A stretch of DNA of 64,000 nucleotides from Psilocybe azurescens (lineage: Eukaryota; Basidiomycota; Agaricomycetes; Agaricales; Agrocybaceae), in contig JAJIRX010000831.1 in assembly GCA_023853785.1 (NCBI GenBank), positions 1-64,000 on the forward strand, written 5' to 3'. The notes beneath the pieces were generated by a model that saw only the letters and a list, made by a program, of their open reading frames with translations, was not told the origin of the DNA and did not search any database. Made by a program: the position numbers and the translations under genes. This document shows, piece after piece, positions 1-11,737 of this stretch. Within the stretch, counting starts at the first letter, position 1; every line of letters begins with the position of its first letter.

Positions 1-2465
1 TTCCATTTCTTCCTTATTGAAGATGTGGCCACAATTGGTCGATGTAGTGACATGTCCGTAAGGGTCAGTTTGCCTTTTGACCTGGATTTACACTGTGGGT
101 AGGTGATATGTGCATTGAGTATCATCACATACTGAATGCGACATGAAAACATACCCATTCTAGAATACCACGGGCGTAGTCTGCCCGGGTGAAACGGGAA
201 ACCTTACGGCCGTCAGTGGCCAATGGTTTACACCCACGATGCGCGAGTTCCGAGCAAGCAAGGTCCAGTGCTGCAAGACGGAGATTCGACAACCTTTAAC
301 CCATAAAGCCATGCCAATTTCGGTTTGCAAGTCCTGGTTGAGAGGTCGAGTTAAAATTTTCATTAGTCGAACAACACCCTTTTGTCTGCAGGATCCATGG
401 TGGTCCAGCGATCGGAGAATAGCAAGTCGATTGAAGGAGTATCGACGTCTGGATCTTTGTCTAATCGTATACCAAGAATGTCCTGAAAATGTTTATTGAT
501 TACACCCAAAAAGAGATTGTGCATGGGATCGATGACAACAAAGCGGGTAGGATCAAAATAGGGAGACGCAGAAGCTCCGACCATCGTACACCTGTTTGAG
601 CAAATATTTCTTCACTCTCGAGTCTAGTCGTGGAACTGATGTACGCCTGTGCAGATGTACGTGTTTCTTCATTAGTTCGGGGCCGCCAGAGGTGATTCTC
701 AAGGTGTCCATAGCCATGCACGTTGCGGGTACAATGACATACGTGGCAAAAATTCTTATGGGCAACAGAACCAAATCCTGCTAATTTTTTGGCCGCAATT
801 AAATCACATACTAAGCACGCGATAGCGCACCGAATCAGTCTTCCGTTTGGATGACAATGGGTGTGTGTAAACCAAACACCGGGGCACCAAAGTTCCAAGA
901 AAAAGTCGACAATAGGCCGAATATAGTGGTTCAACGTGTCGAGTGGAGGTTCATGAGGGCCAGGTATAATACCAGCGAAACATGTATTCCGATTTGTAGC
1001 GAGTATCGGGAGGAAGGTTGAGACAAACTAAAGATATAAGCCCAATTGAGACCTTCTTTCCCGCTTGCTTATTCGACAGTGGGTTGAAAAAGTCAACCGA
1101 CAGGGAGAAGACATAGTGACCTTCTTCGCCGCTTTCGCTGAAAAGGTTTCCATTCGGCCCTTTGAAATTTCTCAGCATATCGCCATCAAAGATATCGTTC
1201 ATGTCTTCTCCGTTGCTGCCTGAGTTAGTCCATGCACTGTCCATTTTCGCTTCCAACCCCGGTTGCGCTAAGAGGCGTCCAATCCAATCCTTCAAGTCGT
1301 AGGCCACATATGTTTTGATCGGAACCGAAATCATAGAGCCTGAAATAATGGGCGAACAAGGGCGTTTTGCACCGTATTCCAAAGCGACGATGGGTGCAAA
1401 AGGAGGGATATATGGGTATCGGCGATCCTTCATTGAACGTTGGCTTGTAGGAGGCGTGACAATCAGTGTCGGGGCAAACGGCATAGATAGTGGCCTTGGC
1501 GTCAAGGTTGAATTCCTTGTCAGCGGTACGAGGGTCGATTGGGAAATCAGACAGTAACTTGACGTCGCGCTGGGAGAGCGATGAATGCTCGCGCATGAGG
1601 CATAGCTGAACGATATAACGCAACATGGCATATAAAAGAGCACATCCCCTGCGATTAGTTCCCGATATGACCTGGCAAGCAACGACCATGAATATAGAAA
1701 GTTGGATTAGAGGATCACTCGACGACATGAGAGGTTTAAAATGATGGTCTAGAGGTTACCAAGAGTAAGTATAAATAGTGTGTTGGAATACGACTGGGAT
1801 GTCAATTACCGTTTGAGTATTCGATGGAAGATTTCTTAGGGTGCTGGACAACTTCTTGGGCCTTTTCCCAATCTTCCTTCGCAGATTGCAACATTCTCTT
1901 GATGACATCAACTTGTTTCCGGACGGCAATTCTTAGCTGCAGTGACAGTTGGAGGATTTGCAGGTAATTTTGGTAAGATCTGATTCGAGATGGCGGCAAT
2001 TGTCAATTGATTTGGCCAACGGGAATAGTGGAGCACGAAGGAAAGGCAATCTCTGCGAATGGTGAAGTTTGGTGGCGACTTCCGCGTGTAGGGTACTGGC
2101 TGAAAATTCTATTTCACTCAGACGTTCAAGGACCCGATGTACACGGGCAATCCTCACAGATGAGTCCTCCGTAGGCTGATACAGAGACGGGGATAGATCG
2201 TGGACGATATCAAGGGAAGAATCTGCTTTCGGGAATTGGATAGTTTTGTTGTAGCCAGATGTTGAATTATGGTATCAAGTTGGTTCTGAATAACGTCTTC
2301 CGCAGCGTCAACAGCTTTCTGGGCTAAAGCAGATTGACTGGGAGCGCCTGCATGCTGATGCTCCTGGGCTGTTCGATCACGAAGGGAGTGGGCCTTCTGG
2401 GTACGAGGGTCGATATCTTTGCCTCCGCACTTGTAGAATGCACAATGGCAGGGAACTTTGACCAT
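1..2465 (-). pseudogene. Plavaka/CACTA-like (Tnp2-type) transposase, decayed, continues past left edge
   Basis: Reading right to left on the minus strand, fragments in different frames follow the order of Agaricomycete Plavaka transposases. A Cys/His-rich N-terminus starts near 2465 (MVKVPCHCAFYKCGG). A coiled-coil stretch lies at about 1800-2160. A cysteine block reads TIYAVCPDTDC then YPSFCTHRRFG at about 1370-1590. A block with CHVCHC lies at about 690-730. The family hallmark YFDPTRFVVIDPMHNLFLG lies at about 510-560. The pieces are separated by introns and at least some frame breaks, so I call it a pseudogene. The downstream reading ends near 160 in a fragment like the family C-terminus (RFTRADYARGILE), so it may continue past base 1. 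Transposase function is known for the family. No TIR is visible in the window. Confidence 0.72.
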
Positions 2466-2812
2466 ATCTGTAAGAAACCCGACACCCGTTGTACGACGAA
2501 GAGATCGCTGGAAGACAGTGAAAATGCGAAGGGATGTGATTTGGGGAGATATTGTACAGCAGACACCCGATGTACAAAGAAGGGAGCGTCGGAATGGATG
2601 AAGTTGTTGAGGGTTGAAATTGGGAGCGACAAAGACGGATGAGATGTTGAGGGCAAAGCTTGCGGCTCTGAAGAAATACTCGAGGTTTGAGCGAATATGG
2701 AACAATTGTCGCCTTGCAACCATTCTTGCTGCTCGCCGGCGCCCCACTGAGAAAGTGTTATTGTTCTCGAAAAGGAGAAACATCTTGAAGGTCTTGAAGT
2801 CCGGAAACTGAT

Positions 2813-3175
2813 ATCTGGACACCCAGATCTCATGTTATAAGCTCGTACTGAACATTGAAACCGCCCACTGGACACCCAGTGGACGATCTCGTCAAGCGTG
2901 GCGGAGTCGGTGTCTGCAAACTGCGTTGGGTCGTGTTGGGCATTGAACGTTGAACGTTGAGATCGTCCACTAGACACCCAGTGGAAGATCTCGTCAAGCG
3001 TGGCAAAGTCGGTGTCTGCTGCGTGCGTTGGGAGTGTTGGGCGTTGAACGTTGAGGTTGGGATCGTCCACTAGACACCCAGTGGACGATCTTGTTCAAGC
3101 GTGGCGGACTCTGCGAAGTGGTGTTGGGCGATTGTATGAAGTCCGCCGAAGCTCTTACCAAGCACCGCCAAACAA
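2813..3175. repeat. Constant-loop hairpin block A (three ~110-bp tandem units plus one solo hairpin)
   Basis: Four hairpins share loop GGACACCC or AGACACCC. Position 2813-2828 has stem ATCT/AGAT; 2865-2882 has CCACT/AGTGG; 2961-2990 has GATCgTCCACT/AGTGGAaGATC (10 of 11 paired); 3061-3090 has GATCGTCCACT/AGTGGACGATC (11 of 11). The last three lie at the start of about 110-bp tandem units that share the text 'gatctcgtcaagcgtggc'. The whole block recurs at 6797-7165. No coding function is apparent; ORFs across it are repeat translations. Confidence 0.85.
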
Positions 3176-3229
3176 TTGAACCACCCGCTAGCTCGTTCTC
3201 CGCTCAACCCGTACTATCTCCTGGCTCTC

Positions 3230-3511
3230 AACTCCATATCAACTAGGTGTCTGGTTGATGTGGAGTTGATATCCGTCGGTCATATTCCTCTCTCTCATAG
3301 GAACTGTCAACTGGGTGTCTAGTTGACTTCCTACCAACTTGTAATTACTCGACTCAGTCGTTCAGATATATCATTCGGTAAGTGCTTGGGACCTTCTACA
3401 TGAAAAAAAAATAGAGAATATAATAAGACTTCTTAAGGGAACTTCCTTCCAAAGCATATCCTCGCTCTCGACGCTTTCAACTCCATATCAACTGGGTGTC
3501 TAGTTGGATAT
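3230..3511. repeat. Three further constant-loop hairpins with unrelated stems
   Basis: Position 3230-3267 has 13 of 14 paired arm bases (AACTCCAtATCAAC against GTTGATgTGGAGTT) around a loop containing AGGTGTCT. Position 3306-3327 has stem GTCAACT/AGTTGAC (7 of 7) around GGGTGTCT. Position 3485-3511 has ATATCAACT/AGTTGgATAT with one bulged base around GGGTGTCT. The loop is the reverse complement of that in block A and the stems are unrelated. The last hairpin sits 25 bp downstream of the WD40 stop codon. The remaining sequence between 3330 and 3480 holds an A8 run and nothing else recognisable. Confidence 0.85.
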
Positions 3512-3535
3512 GCACCACCTTTCTTTCGACACCAA

Positions 3536-5345
3536 CTAAAGCTCGTCCCACCTTTCGCCTTGAAGCTTGCCCCATTCGATACCGTCTCCGTCATATTCAT
3601 CCTCCTCCGATGGCGGAAATGCTGCTTTCGGATCCCATTCAGTTATCCCCGGTCCTTTCCTTCCTGCCTGAGCCTTGGTGGACTGCTCGACGATCTGATT
3701 GATCCCTTCCAGTGTACGTCTTGCTGCCTGTTGAAATTATCAGTATCTCCTTACATGTATAATGCAGGAATATTTACCTGTGAAGCAAGAGGTGCCCAAA
3801 TCGCCGACGTCCAATGTAATACCAGAAGAATTATCAGAAGATTCAAAATCCTTCCGACCTTTCGCTATTGTAGTCACTTTCATCGTATATCTTCGCCTTT
3901 TTAATCTGACATTCATCGGTAGGTTTCTCAACAATTCTCGGTATGTTTTCTTTCTTACCGTCTTTTCCCATACAGTGATCTCGAAAGACCCGGCCGCATA
4001 CACCACTTGCTATAAAATGTGCCTCGGTGGTTGTCGTTGTCTAGTGTCATGGTCAGAGGTACATTCAAGAGAGAAATTATCACGACGTACACTGATTGCT
4101 TGCACCTCCACTCTCTTGCTAGCAGGGGCCAAGACCTGGATGGGAATTGACGACGAATTGGTGAATATATATACCCTTCCATGGTCACTTCCGCAGACAA
4201 TCGCGGATCCCTGCTCGGCAAAGGCTCCATCTTTGACACACTTCTTGGTACTGGGGATTGCGAAGGCGCAAGAGGGAGAAGAGCGTGGTAAGTCGTGACA
4301 AATCAAATCCTTTTGACAAATTGTCAACAAGTAATAGCTTGCTTGAGGGACAGGTCGTCGCATTGCCACTGATCAACTTTGTGAGTATCCAAAAGATCGT
4401 GCTTATTTTGGACTTACATTCCCGACTTCAGGACCTTTCTCCATTCTTCTCGAGATGTCTCTACATCGTGGCAAACCCTGAGAAGAGCTACTGTAAGTCT
4501 CAGCGGTCTTCGTTCCAAAAAGTGCTTACATTTCGCCAGTTTCCAGAATAAAAACTAAGATCTTCCTGCCTCCCCAAAAAATTGAACAGATCGCGGTATG
4601 CCGATCTTCTTTCTTTGTTGCTTTTCACTGACCACAGCTCAATCATAGTTCCTGTTGATCGACTAATTTATATTACTCCACAATGGTGCCAGATATAACT
4701 CACCATTTCTACCAATATCGTACAAGGCAATACTACCATGGTGACTTGTTATTGCAAGGTGAGATTTTTGCTGTCAAATGCAATTGCTTCAACCGGGTCA
4801 CTAGCTTCAAACACCCTATTACTAGCCAATTCGACCATTCGTGCCTTGAAAGTTGTCAACATAATTTATTCAGGAAATGTTGAAAAAGGCCTACATCGAC
4901 CCTTGGACGCCGATAAATGACTACAAGACCACGACCAGTACCAAACGCGATTGGCTTCAGTTCGTCGTTCCCTGGGCTGCCCAGCCAGGTCAGACACGTA
5001 ATTTGGCCCCATCGTTTCCCAGGATCTTCGAGAATATCCAGGCACTTCTTCGTGGAAATCTCCCAGATGCGCACCGCTTCATCGTCACCTACAACACTTT
5101 CAGATTCAGCGAAGCCGTTAGTCATGACATACGTACCTCCACTAGCCAGTAGTTCGCCTCCGTGGGTGAAAGATAGACAGTTCACTGGGCCTGTTGGTCC
5201 TTTGAACTTAGCGTACTTGTAGTAGGCCTAAATCATGCGTAATTAATAAGTTATTTCATGAACCCTAAAAACACACCTCATCTGGTGATGAGCGCAGATA
5301 GACGGAAACAAGACGAAAACATTTATAGAGGAGATCAGCCAACAT
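3536..5345 (-). pseudogene. WD40-repeat protein with C-terminal membrane segment, frameshifted
   Basis: The start at 5345 opens MLADLLYKCFRLVSVYLRSS. A 49-bp intron follows at 5228-5276, then WD40 blades (SFTHGGELLASGG, DEAVRIWEIS, GQITCLTWLG). A 50-bp intron lies at 4845-4894 and further blades include HLAITSHHGSIALYDIGRNG and SAIVCGSDHGRVYIF. The last exons give a hydrophobic helix (ILNLLIILLVLHW) and a tail ending GKLQGERWDEL at stop 3536-3538. The layout matches a common Agaricomycete WD40 family with a C-terminal transmembrane segment. Frame breaks occur at a T5 run (4765-4769), near 4290-4300 and near 3985-3995. Splice sites are otherwise well kept, so it is either a recent pseudogene or an intact gene with homopolymer sequencing errors. 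Confidence 0.78.
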
Positions 5346-5666
5346 GAGAGTCGATAGTACTATGTCAATTGCTTCTGAGGTCAACCCATCCTATTATATG
5401 AGAACCGATTTTATTGTTGTCATTCACTTATTGTTTACTTAACGACACACTTAGATGACGTATGATGTATAAATCTGGTAAGTGTGTCCTGGCACTGTCA
5501 TCTCGGTGTCAATATCCCCAAGGCGAAGGCAAAGACAAAGCTGTCGGATCCGGATTTAAAACAATGCACTTATTATTCAAGCTGGTAACGAAATACAAAG
5601 CAAATACAATACAGGAATCAGACTATAAGTGCGTCCACATCGAAACGCAAATGTAAACTTCGAACC

Positions 5667-6562
5667 ATGGATGCTCAGATTGAAACCCATCTTCCACTGA
5701 TCACGGCTAGGCTCATATTTGCTCCCAAAGTGTTTCACCCTCCTCCTACCATTACTCCACGAATGGAGTTTCCGTCAATTATTTTAGAAGAACGAGAGCA
5801 TTCTCCTACACCTGACATCAGGCGCGCAACTACTCCAGTCCAGCGAGCGACTACTCCAGTCAGGCGAGCGACTACTCCAGTCCAGCGAGCGACTACTCCA
5901 GTCCAGCGAGCGTACTACTCCACCCAAGCGGGTCAGAATTTCCGAAGCTCCTTCAAAGGGTGTACAACGTGGCGCATCACCAGGCCATTCAACCATAGGA
6001 GATGCAATCGAGGTCGAGTTCATCATGTCAGATGATGACGAGATCATGGGCGACGACGACGACGAAGAAGCGAGTGAGGACGAAGAAGCAACCGGAAGTG
6101 AGGGAATCAGAAAGGGGTTGATACCAAAGCCAAAGGGTGATGTATCGCGTCCAGGAAGAGGTGGCTATAACCTCAGCAAGGCGTTAGGTTGGAACCAGAA
6201 GACCTATGACAGTGTATTGGTAAGTCACCCTGTAGAGTCTAAATACAAAGCCGCTGACCGAAAACTTAAGAGTGTCGTCACAAAATTGGCCAAGGAGAAG
6301 CTTGATACAAGCAAGAGCTATCGCGGGCAAAGCAAGAGAAAGGTTCATCAGCTCTTAGAGACTGTCAGTGACATTTCGTTCCCCAAATTATGTTCAAGGA
6401 CTTACTTTAAGAATCTAGGTTCACAAAGAATTCAGTTTCCTGAAAGACTACGTAGAAAGATTGGCCAGTACATGACATGCTGAAGACTTACCTAAAAACA
6501 GTTCACAAACAGCTCGGAATACAAGGGAAGAGAGACCACTGAGGAGATCGAGAAGGTAAGGA
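5667..6562 (+). pseudogene. 'GRGGYNL' family ORF with 7-aa repeats (unknown function)
   Basis: It starts MDAQIETHLPLITARLIFAP. It then has a Thr/Pro repeat (ATTPVQR, 7 aa), an acidic stretch (DDDDEEASEDEEATG) and the block GRGGYNLSKALGWNQKTYDS, followed by a basic region (KRKVHQLLE) and WPVHDMLKTYLKTVHKQLG at about 6455-6515. I recognise the order RPGRGGYxL..LGW..then WPVxDMxKxYLK from a widespread Agaricomycete family of unknown function often near repeats. An extra T near 5912, just after the 21-bp repeats, breaks the frame before the acidic part, and another one-base shift lies near 6450. The frames are otherwise continuous. The next features are constant-loop hairpins (6676 onward). Confidence 0.55.
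5822..5915 (+). repeat. 21-bp minisatellite, ~4 units, in frame (ATTPVQR)
   Basis: Units of GCGACTACTCCAGTCCAGCGA encode A-T-T-P-V-Q-R. One unit carries CAGG for CCAG (Gln to Arg). The unit is a multiple of three, so copy-number change would not break the frame. The last unit is followed by an extra T that does break it. Confidence 0.85.
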
Positions 6563-6675
6563 ATTACATATAAGCATATCAGCAGAACAGCATTTGACGA
6601 GACTTACAGATTGCAAGGCGGGCTTCATCGAAGAGTAAGGAGTAGATAGTAGTACAATATACCACAAATAAAGAG

Positions 6676-6737
6676 GTCCTCTGGACACCCAGAAGACGTT
6701 CAATTCAAACAAGATATGTTCTGGTCACCCTGGAACA
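6676..6737. repeat. Two constant-loop hairpins
   Basis: Position 6676-6697 has stem GTCcTCT/AGAaGAC (6 of 7) with loop GGACACCC. Position 6717-6737 has stem TGTTC/GAACA with the one-base loop variant GGTCACCC. Both lie just downstream of the GRGGYNL-family ORF. Confidence 0.75.
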
Positions 6738-6796
6738 CATTGAAGACAGACAGAGAGTGAGCATCCTGGTCGTATTACTGGTGCACTTGAGCATTG

Positions 6797-7165
6797 AAAC
6801 CGTCCACTGGACACCCAGTGGACGATCTCGTCAAGCGTGGCGGAGTCGGTGTCTGCAAACTGCGTTGGGTCGTGTTGGGTATTGAGAACGTTGAGATCGT
6901 CCACTAGACACCCAGTGGACGCATCTCGTCAAGTATGGGTGGAGTCGGTGTCTGCGAAGTGCGTTGGGACGTATTGGCGGTTGAACGTTGAGGTTGGGAT
7001 CGTGCACTAGACACCCAGTGGACGATCTTGTTCAAGCATGGCGGACTCTGCGAAGTGTGTTGGGCGATTGTATGAAGTCCGCCGAAGCTCTTACCAAACA
7101 CCGCCAAAGGCGATTGAACCAAGTCCAAGCTTTTACCAAACACCGCCAAACAATTAAATGCTCAA
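6797..7165. repeat. Constant-loop hairpin block B (second copy of block A, same orientation)
   Basis: The block aligns with 2861-3180 over about 330 bp with small indels and has the same three tandem units. Its hairpins are 6801-6824 (CGTCCACT/AGTGGACG, 8 of 8), 6898-6921 (CGTCCACT/AGTGGACG) and 6998-7027 (GATCGTgCACT/AGTGGACGATC, one mismatch). It ends in a short duplication of 'ttaccaaacaccgccaaa'. Blocks A and B are direct repeats about 3.94 kb apart. Confidence 0.85.
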
Positions 7166-7199
7166 CCCTATCTCCTGGCATATCAACCAATGGGGTATA

Positions 7200-8300
7200 T
7201 TAAAAATTATGAAGCTACAGAATCGCGTTTCCTGGATCTTCAACGTCTCCGGAAGCAAAGCCATTCTCCACCTACCCTCAAACCAGACTGCCTCACACAA
7301 GACAAGAATCTGAAGGGTAAGACATATCATCAAATTTCAACAAATTTGCATTGTGGATGCACCAACTCACTTTTTTGACAGCAAAGTCTACGCGTCCTGC
7401 ATCCTTTCCACCCATGTCAACTGGGTCAGACGGATTTTTCTTGCCTATCCTCATGACCACAATATCCCCATGCCATTTTCCGCCTATCTTGTCGGTATAA
7501 CATTGTTGTACACGAGGCCTGTTCGGTTCTTACATGATATCTGGAATTCATGTGACTTGGCGGCCTTCTAAGGATGACTATGTGATAGTCATAGATGTAT
7601 GACTTGGGAATGGATCTCCAAAAGCACTGTGCTGCCTGCTTCAATTTCGGAGCTGCATCTTGGACCATTATATTGCCAAAGAATGGCCTGGTTTCACCTT
7701 GGCGATAAAGTCGCCCCCCTGACTCTGAAATATTTGACCTAGGGAAGTAGTGGGAGCTTGTGTAAGTACAATAACCCAATATATCAATTTCTTTCATACC
7801 TTCTTCAAAGCATAAACTGGGAGTTTTTCGGGCATTTCTGATGTTCAAAGGCGATTGAGCACAAAGATCGACTTCTTTGCTGTTTGCTTTGCTCCCAACT
7901 CCGAGACCATACACTTTATATAATAATTATTGTGAGCCCTGTTGTAACCATGTAATCCATTCTACGCACTTGTGCATGTAGATGGATAACAAAATCATAA
8001 CAATTATAACAATAAACTTGTGATGGACAACCGGACAACTTACTTGATTTGTATTTGATGTTCGCTCAGTTTTGCAAGTCGACAAAAGAACGCTATAAAT
8101 ACCGACTTGCATTATAGCGGCAAGTGGATCGCGAAGGGTCGGATCGAGTACTAGTTTGCATTGCATCGACACTTTCTCCACTTGGCGACTCAGGAGAAAG
8201 GAGCCATTGTTCGGTTACTCGGTAGCTTGAAGTCGTATACCCATGTAGTGAAACAATAAAGTTATTATATTCAATATATAGCAGTAGTATTACGGTTGCA
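7200..8300 (-). other. Unassigned stretch, possible decayed minus-strand gene
   Basis: Minus-strand frames give a plausible but unrecognised reading: MQCKLVLDPTLRDPLAAIMQ near 8100-8165 and, after an apparent intron, SGGRLYRQGETRPFFGN near 7690-7740. I see no conserved domain, no complete frame and no promoter. A truncated 'gtcaactgggtcagac' at 7416-7431 resembles one arm and half the loop of the hairpin family. Confidence 0.25.
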
Positions 8301-8320
8301 AATTGCTTTACCGAAACACC

Positions 8321-11007
8321 ATGCCTTCGAGTTCATTCCTACAGCAGATTTTACCACTGTCCAGGCCGCGGACTAGAACCAAGGACGTTGAGATGAACGA
8401 AAACACCGCATCTAACAGCAAATTCCAGAAATCGACCAACGACGAAGAGGTATTTACACGATGCTATATCTGTCCATTTTCTAATACAGAGATCTAGAAT
8501 CTCATGGGCGTGTTTACTCCCCTCACGTTATATACCACCGCCTTTTGGATATGCGCTAGGACTGGTGCCGACTTCGAGCCACCCATTGGCAGGGGAGCAG
8601 CTGGATGCAGTTCCGAGACCACTCATGGATGATAGCCCTGGACGTTTGTCCGCCATAACCTCTGTCCAACCAATTTCAACTTCAATTCCTTCCGCGCCTG
8701 CATTGGGATCACCTTTTCAGTTCAAATTTGGTGAAAAAGGCCAATATCCCGCAAGCCGTACATCCCATCTCTTGAAGGCAGAGCAGGGAAATATAAGGGT
8801 ACTGAACGACTTCCGATCTCGGAAGAATCGATGGTCGAGAAAACTCGCGTCGTCGAACAGCATGCATTGGCAACCAGGCAGATAATTAATCAGAAGAGTG
8901 CTGAGGTAGAGGCTCAGGTATGCCTTAAAATGCCCTGTATATGCAAATTGACTTCAACATATATAGGCCGAGAAAACACGCTTCATCGAACAGGAAGGAC
9001 TGGCGACAAAATTGTTGTTTGGACAGAGGGAGGAACGGATCATTGAATTAGAGGCCCAGGTACAGCTATATGTGCCCTCGAAACCATTTAAAAGCTAACA
9101 AATGATAGGTCGATGTTTATAAAAACCGAATTATCGGAGTTCATGGCACGACTGGAGAAGCTGGAGGGGGATATCGCGAAAAGGGACAATCTAGGCAATG
9201 GGTCAACCACTCAGGTTGCTGCCATATCGACCCCAAATTCCTCCAACAATCCTTTGCCCAACAATCCTTTGCCCAGTGGGGAAGACATTCACATGGCCAG
9301 TGCCACTGAAGTGGGGTCGGAAACGGTCATGCTCCATAAAGCATCACACGCAGAAGATGCCGCGACAACCAAAGAGAGCATTTCGAATGAGGGAGACTCA
9401 AGCTCTATGGCAAAGGATGCTGAGGAACGGGCCAGGAACCAATTGAATTCAACGACGATGAATTCGAAGGCGATGATGTCAACATGTACCATGACCACAA
9501 GGGAAACCAAAAACAGGAAGGGAAGAAAGTTACGGGGAGAAAACACCGTCGTGCTGCGTTGAACAATGATGATGATGAAATGACTGCCGAGTCCGACAGT
9601 GATAGTGACAAGGAGGGCGATGGCGACGACGACGAGGACGACGGGGAAGAATTGGTAAGATGCCTTTTTGTCTTGGAGATCTACGCTGACTCTCTCACAG
9701 AACGACGATAAATCTTCCGTCCCAAAGCCTGTCTTTCATTTCCAAAGACCACGCGGAGGTGCTGGGCCACGATTACGAGTGGATCCTACAAAGCCTTTCA
9801 ATCCCACCACCAAGCCAACACCCAATCCCACAAACATGCCAACGTCGTTACTTCAGCCACTTGGAATGACACCAGAGCAAGTTGCGGCAATTGTCCAGAT
9901 CGTCCTTGCGACTCAGGGCCAGAATTGGCAAGTCGGTCGGCTCCGACACGGACCTCAAAGAAAAATGTTACTGGGACGATTGTCGAGCAATCGAATAGAG
10001 AGAGGATTCCAAGAACACGCGAGTTGGTGGTAAGAAAATAAATGTCTTCAAAAGAAAATGGTGGACTGATTTTTTCCATAGTCGGCAATCCGGAAACATA
10101 TGAACAAACTTCTCCAGGTGCAGAACGACAATGAGATCCGTAAACTTCCACAGCCAACCAAAGATACTGTTGAAGCCTTTGCTGACGGAGAAGGGGAAGG
10201 TCCAAAGCTTATTCCAATGGAGCTTGCATTCGCCTACAAGAAGAAGGAGCCGTGGAACGCGCGCCTGGCCGAGATGTTTTTTGACGATTTCTTGGAAAAC
10301 CAAGGGGAACTTTTGCGCATTGAGAAGTCCGAATGGCCCGTTATTTATGAGAAGTATTGGCAGCGCTTTGGGAACCTCAAGAAGGAATGGAAGAGTTGGC
10401 AAGCGAAGGAGGGCGAAGACGATAAAGAGGTGAAACTTCGCAACTCCCAAAAGAAGAAAAAGATGCAGAAGGTGACAAGACGGGATGCTAGGCGACACCA
10501 TGTAAGTTGACATTCATTTATCTAAACAAATAGCTGGATGCTTACCGAATTTCAGCTCAAAGACCTCCGAATTGAAATAACGGACGGAAACAAAAGCAAG
10601 TCCGATGGAAGTGTTGATGATGTATGGTATTTCCTTTGGGTTGTTGCGACTAGGCTTGGTTTGGGCGGTACGAGCTCTGACAAAAGCAGTGTCGAATGTG
10701 GAAGTAACCCCGCAAGTTCGTTATCAGGTCGGTCGCTTGGCGTAGTCGAGAACTCATTCCATATCTCCAAATGATCGACCGTGATTTCAATCGGTACAAT
10801 CGTTATGGAAATGCAAAGCCCGGAAATCCATACCGAGAACGAACGCGTCTTGCAGGGGCAACACCGAGCACCAGGTCGGCTATCAAGGGCCTCCCGAGGA
10901 ACTTCTACGACAAAACCTGGTTGTCGAACCTCACTAGCGAAGAGTTGAGCTTTTTGCAACCCGAGCCAGAGATGGCGTTCCCTGTAATCATAGCATACAA
11001 TAATTAG
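8321..11007 (+). pseudogene. Multi-exon coiled-coil 'NFYDKTW' family gene (unknown function)
   Basis: A proposed start at 8321 (MPSSSFLQQILPLSRPRTRT) leads into short exons. Two neighbouring exons are related coiled coils (VVEQHALATRQIINQ at about 8845; RFIEQEGLATKLLFGQ at about 8970) separated by a GT..AG intron, then ELSEFMARLEKLEGDI. A Ser/Asp-rich acidic region follows (SDSDKEGDGDDDEDDGEE), then a helical exon at 10100-10505 (WPVIYEKYWQRFGNLKKEW). The C-terminal exon reads YGNAKPGNPYRERTR, RNFYDKTWLSNLTSEE. That C-terminus is a recurrent Agaricomycete family of unknown role. A frame break sits at the A5 run near 9119-9123; the other junctions look spliceable, so it may be intact. Confidence 0.5.
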
Positions 11008-11083
11008 TATACCAATTAGTTTGATTCCAATACGTACTTACAATCGATACCCAGTTATGCCATGTCAATAGCGAAGTCAAACA

Positions 11084-11614
11084 TTCTGGACACCCAGAAC
11101 AAGACTTCAGAGTAGCCTCAAGATATATCAGGCACCACTCCAGACACCCAGAGTAAGAGCCGAGAAGAGCGCCGTCAGTCAACCGACGTAGTCGAAGGGA
11201 AGTGGTGCACCAGGAGGCATCGGTCGAAACATCGCACATATATCGCCATTGCCCCGGACACAGTATCAGTCCTCACTCTAGACACCCAGAGCGAGAAGAG
11301 AACCGTGAACCAACCGCAGGACGAGTCGCTGTTCCTCTAGACACCCAGAGTAACATCCTCAGCCATGACTCTAGACACCCAGAGCCGAGGCGATGTTGCG
11401 CTACCCTAGCCACGACTCTAGACACCCAGAGTAGTGGACGGGAAGGCACAAGTGACAATGTCACAAGTGCCAACAGTCGAAGTGAGGCGCCGGACGAAGT
11501 GCACATGTGATGTTTGTACGCAAAGACGCTGACAAACACTAGTGCCAGTTGTTGTCCTAAGTCGTTTCTCAACCTCTTTGACGACGACCAACGCACTCTG
11601 GGTGTCTAGAGTGC
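11084..11614. repeat. Constant-loop hairpin cluster with seven hairpins
   Basis: The loop is AGACACCC, or GGACACCC for the first; the last is in the opposite orientation. 11084-11099 has stem TTCT/AGAA; 11137-11154 ACTC/GAGT; 11272-11295 CTCaCTCT/AGAGcGAG; 11335-11350 CTCT/AGAG; 11369-11384 CTCT/AGAG; 11411-11436 CACgACTCT/AGAGTaGTG; 11593-11614 GCACTCT/AGAGTGC around GGGTGTCT. Base pairs immediately beside the loop are always CT and AG. ORFs here are repeat translations. Confidence 0.85.
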
Positions 11615-11737
11615 TTCTACAGGCCATCTGTCTACTCCTACTTATCTCTCTCTTTAATACACACTAATTCACTCACATAACTTCGTCTCTCTTCATTTTG
11701 ACCACTTCCACTTATACCTACCTCTACCTTCTCTCAT

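Noticed and set aside
2813..7165. CRISPR-like array
   Set aside because: Eukaryotic context, repeat core is short with self-complementary unequal flanks and irregular spacing; no cas genes.
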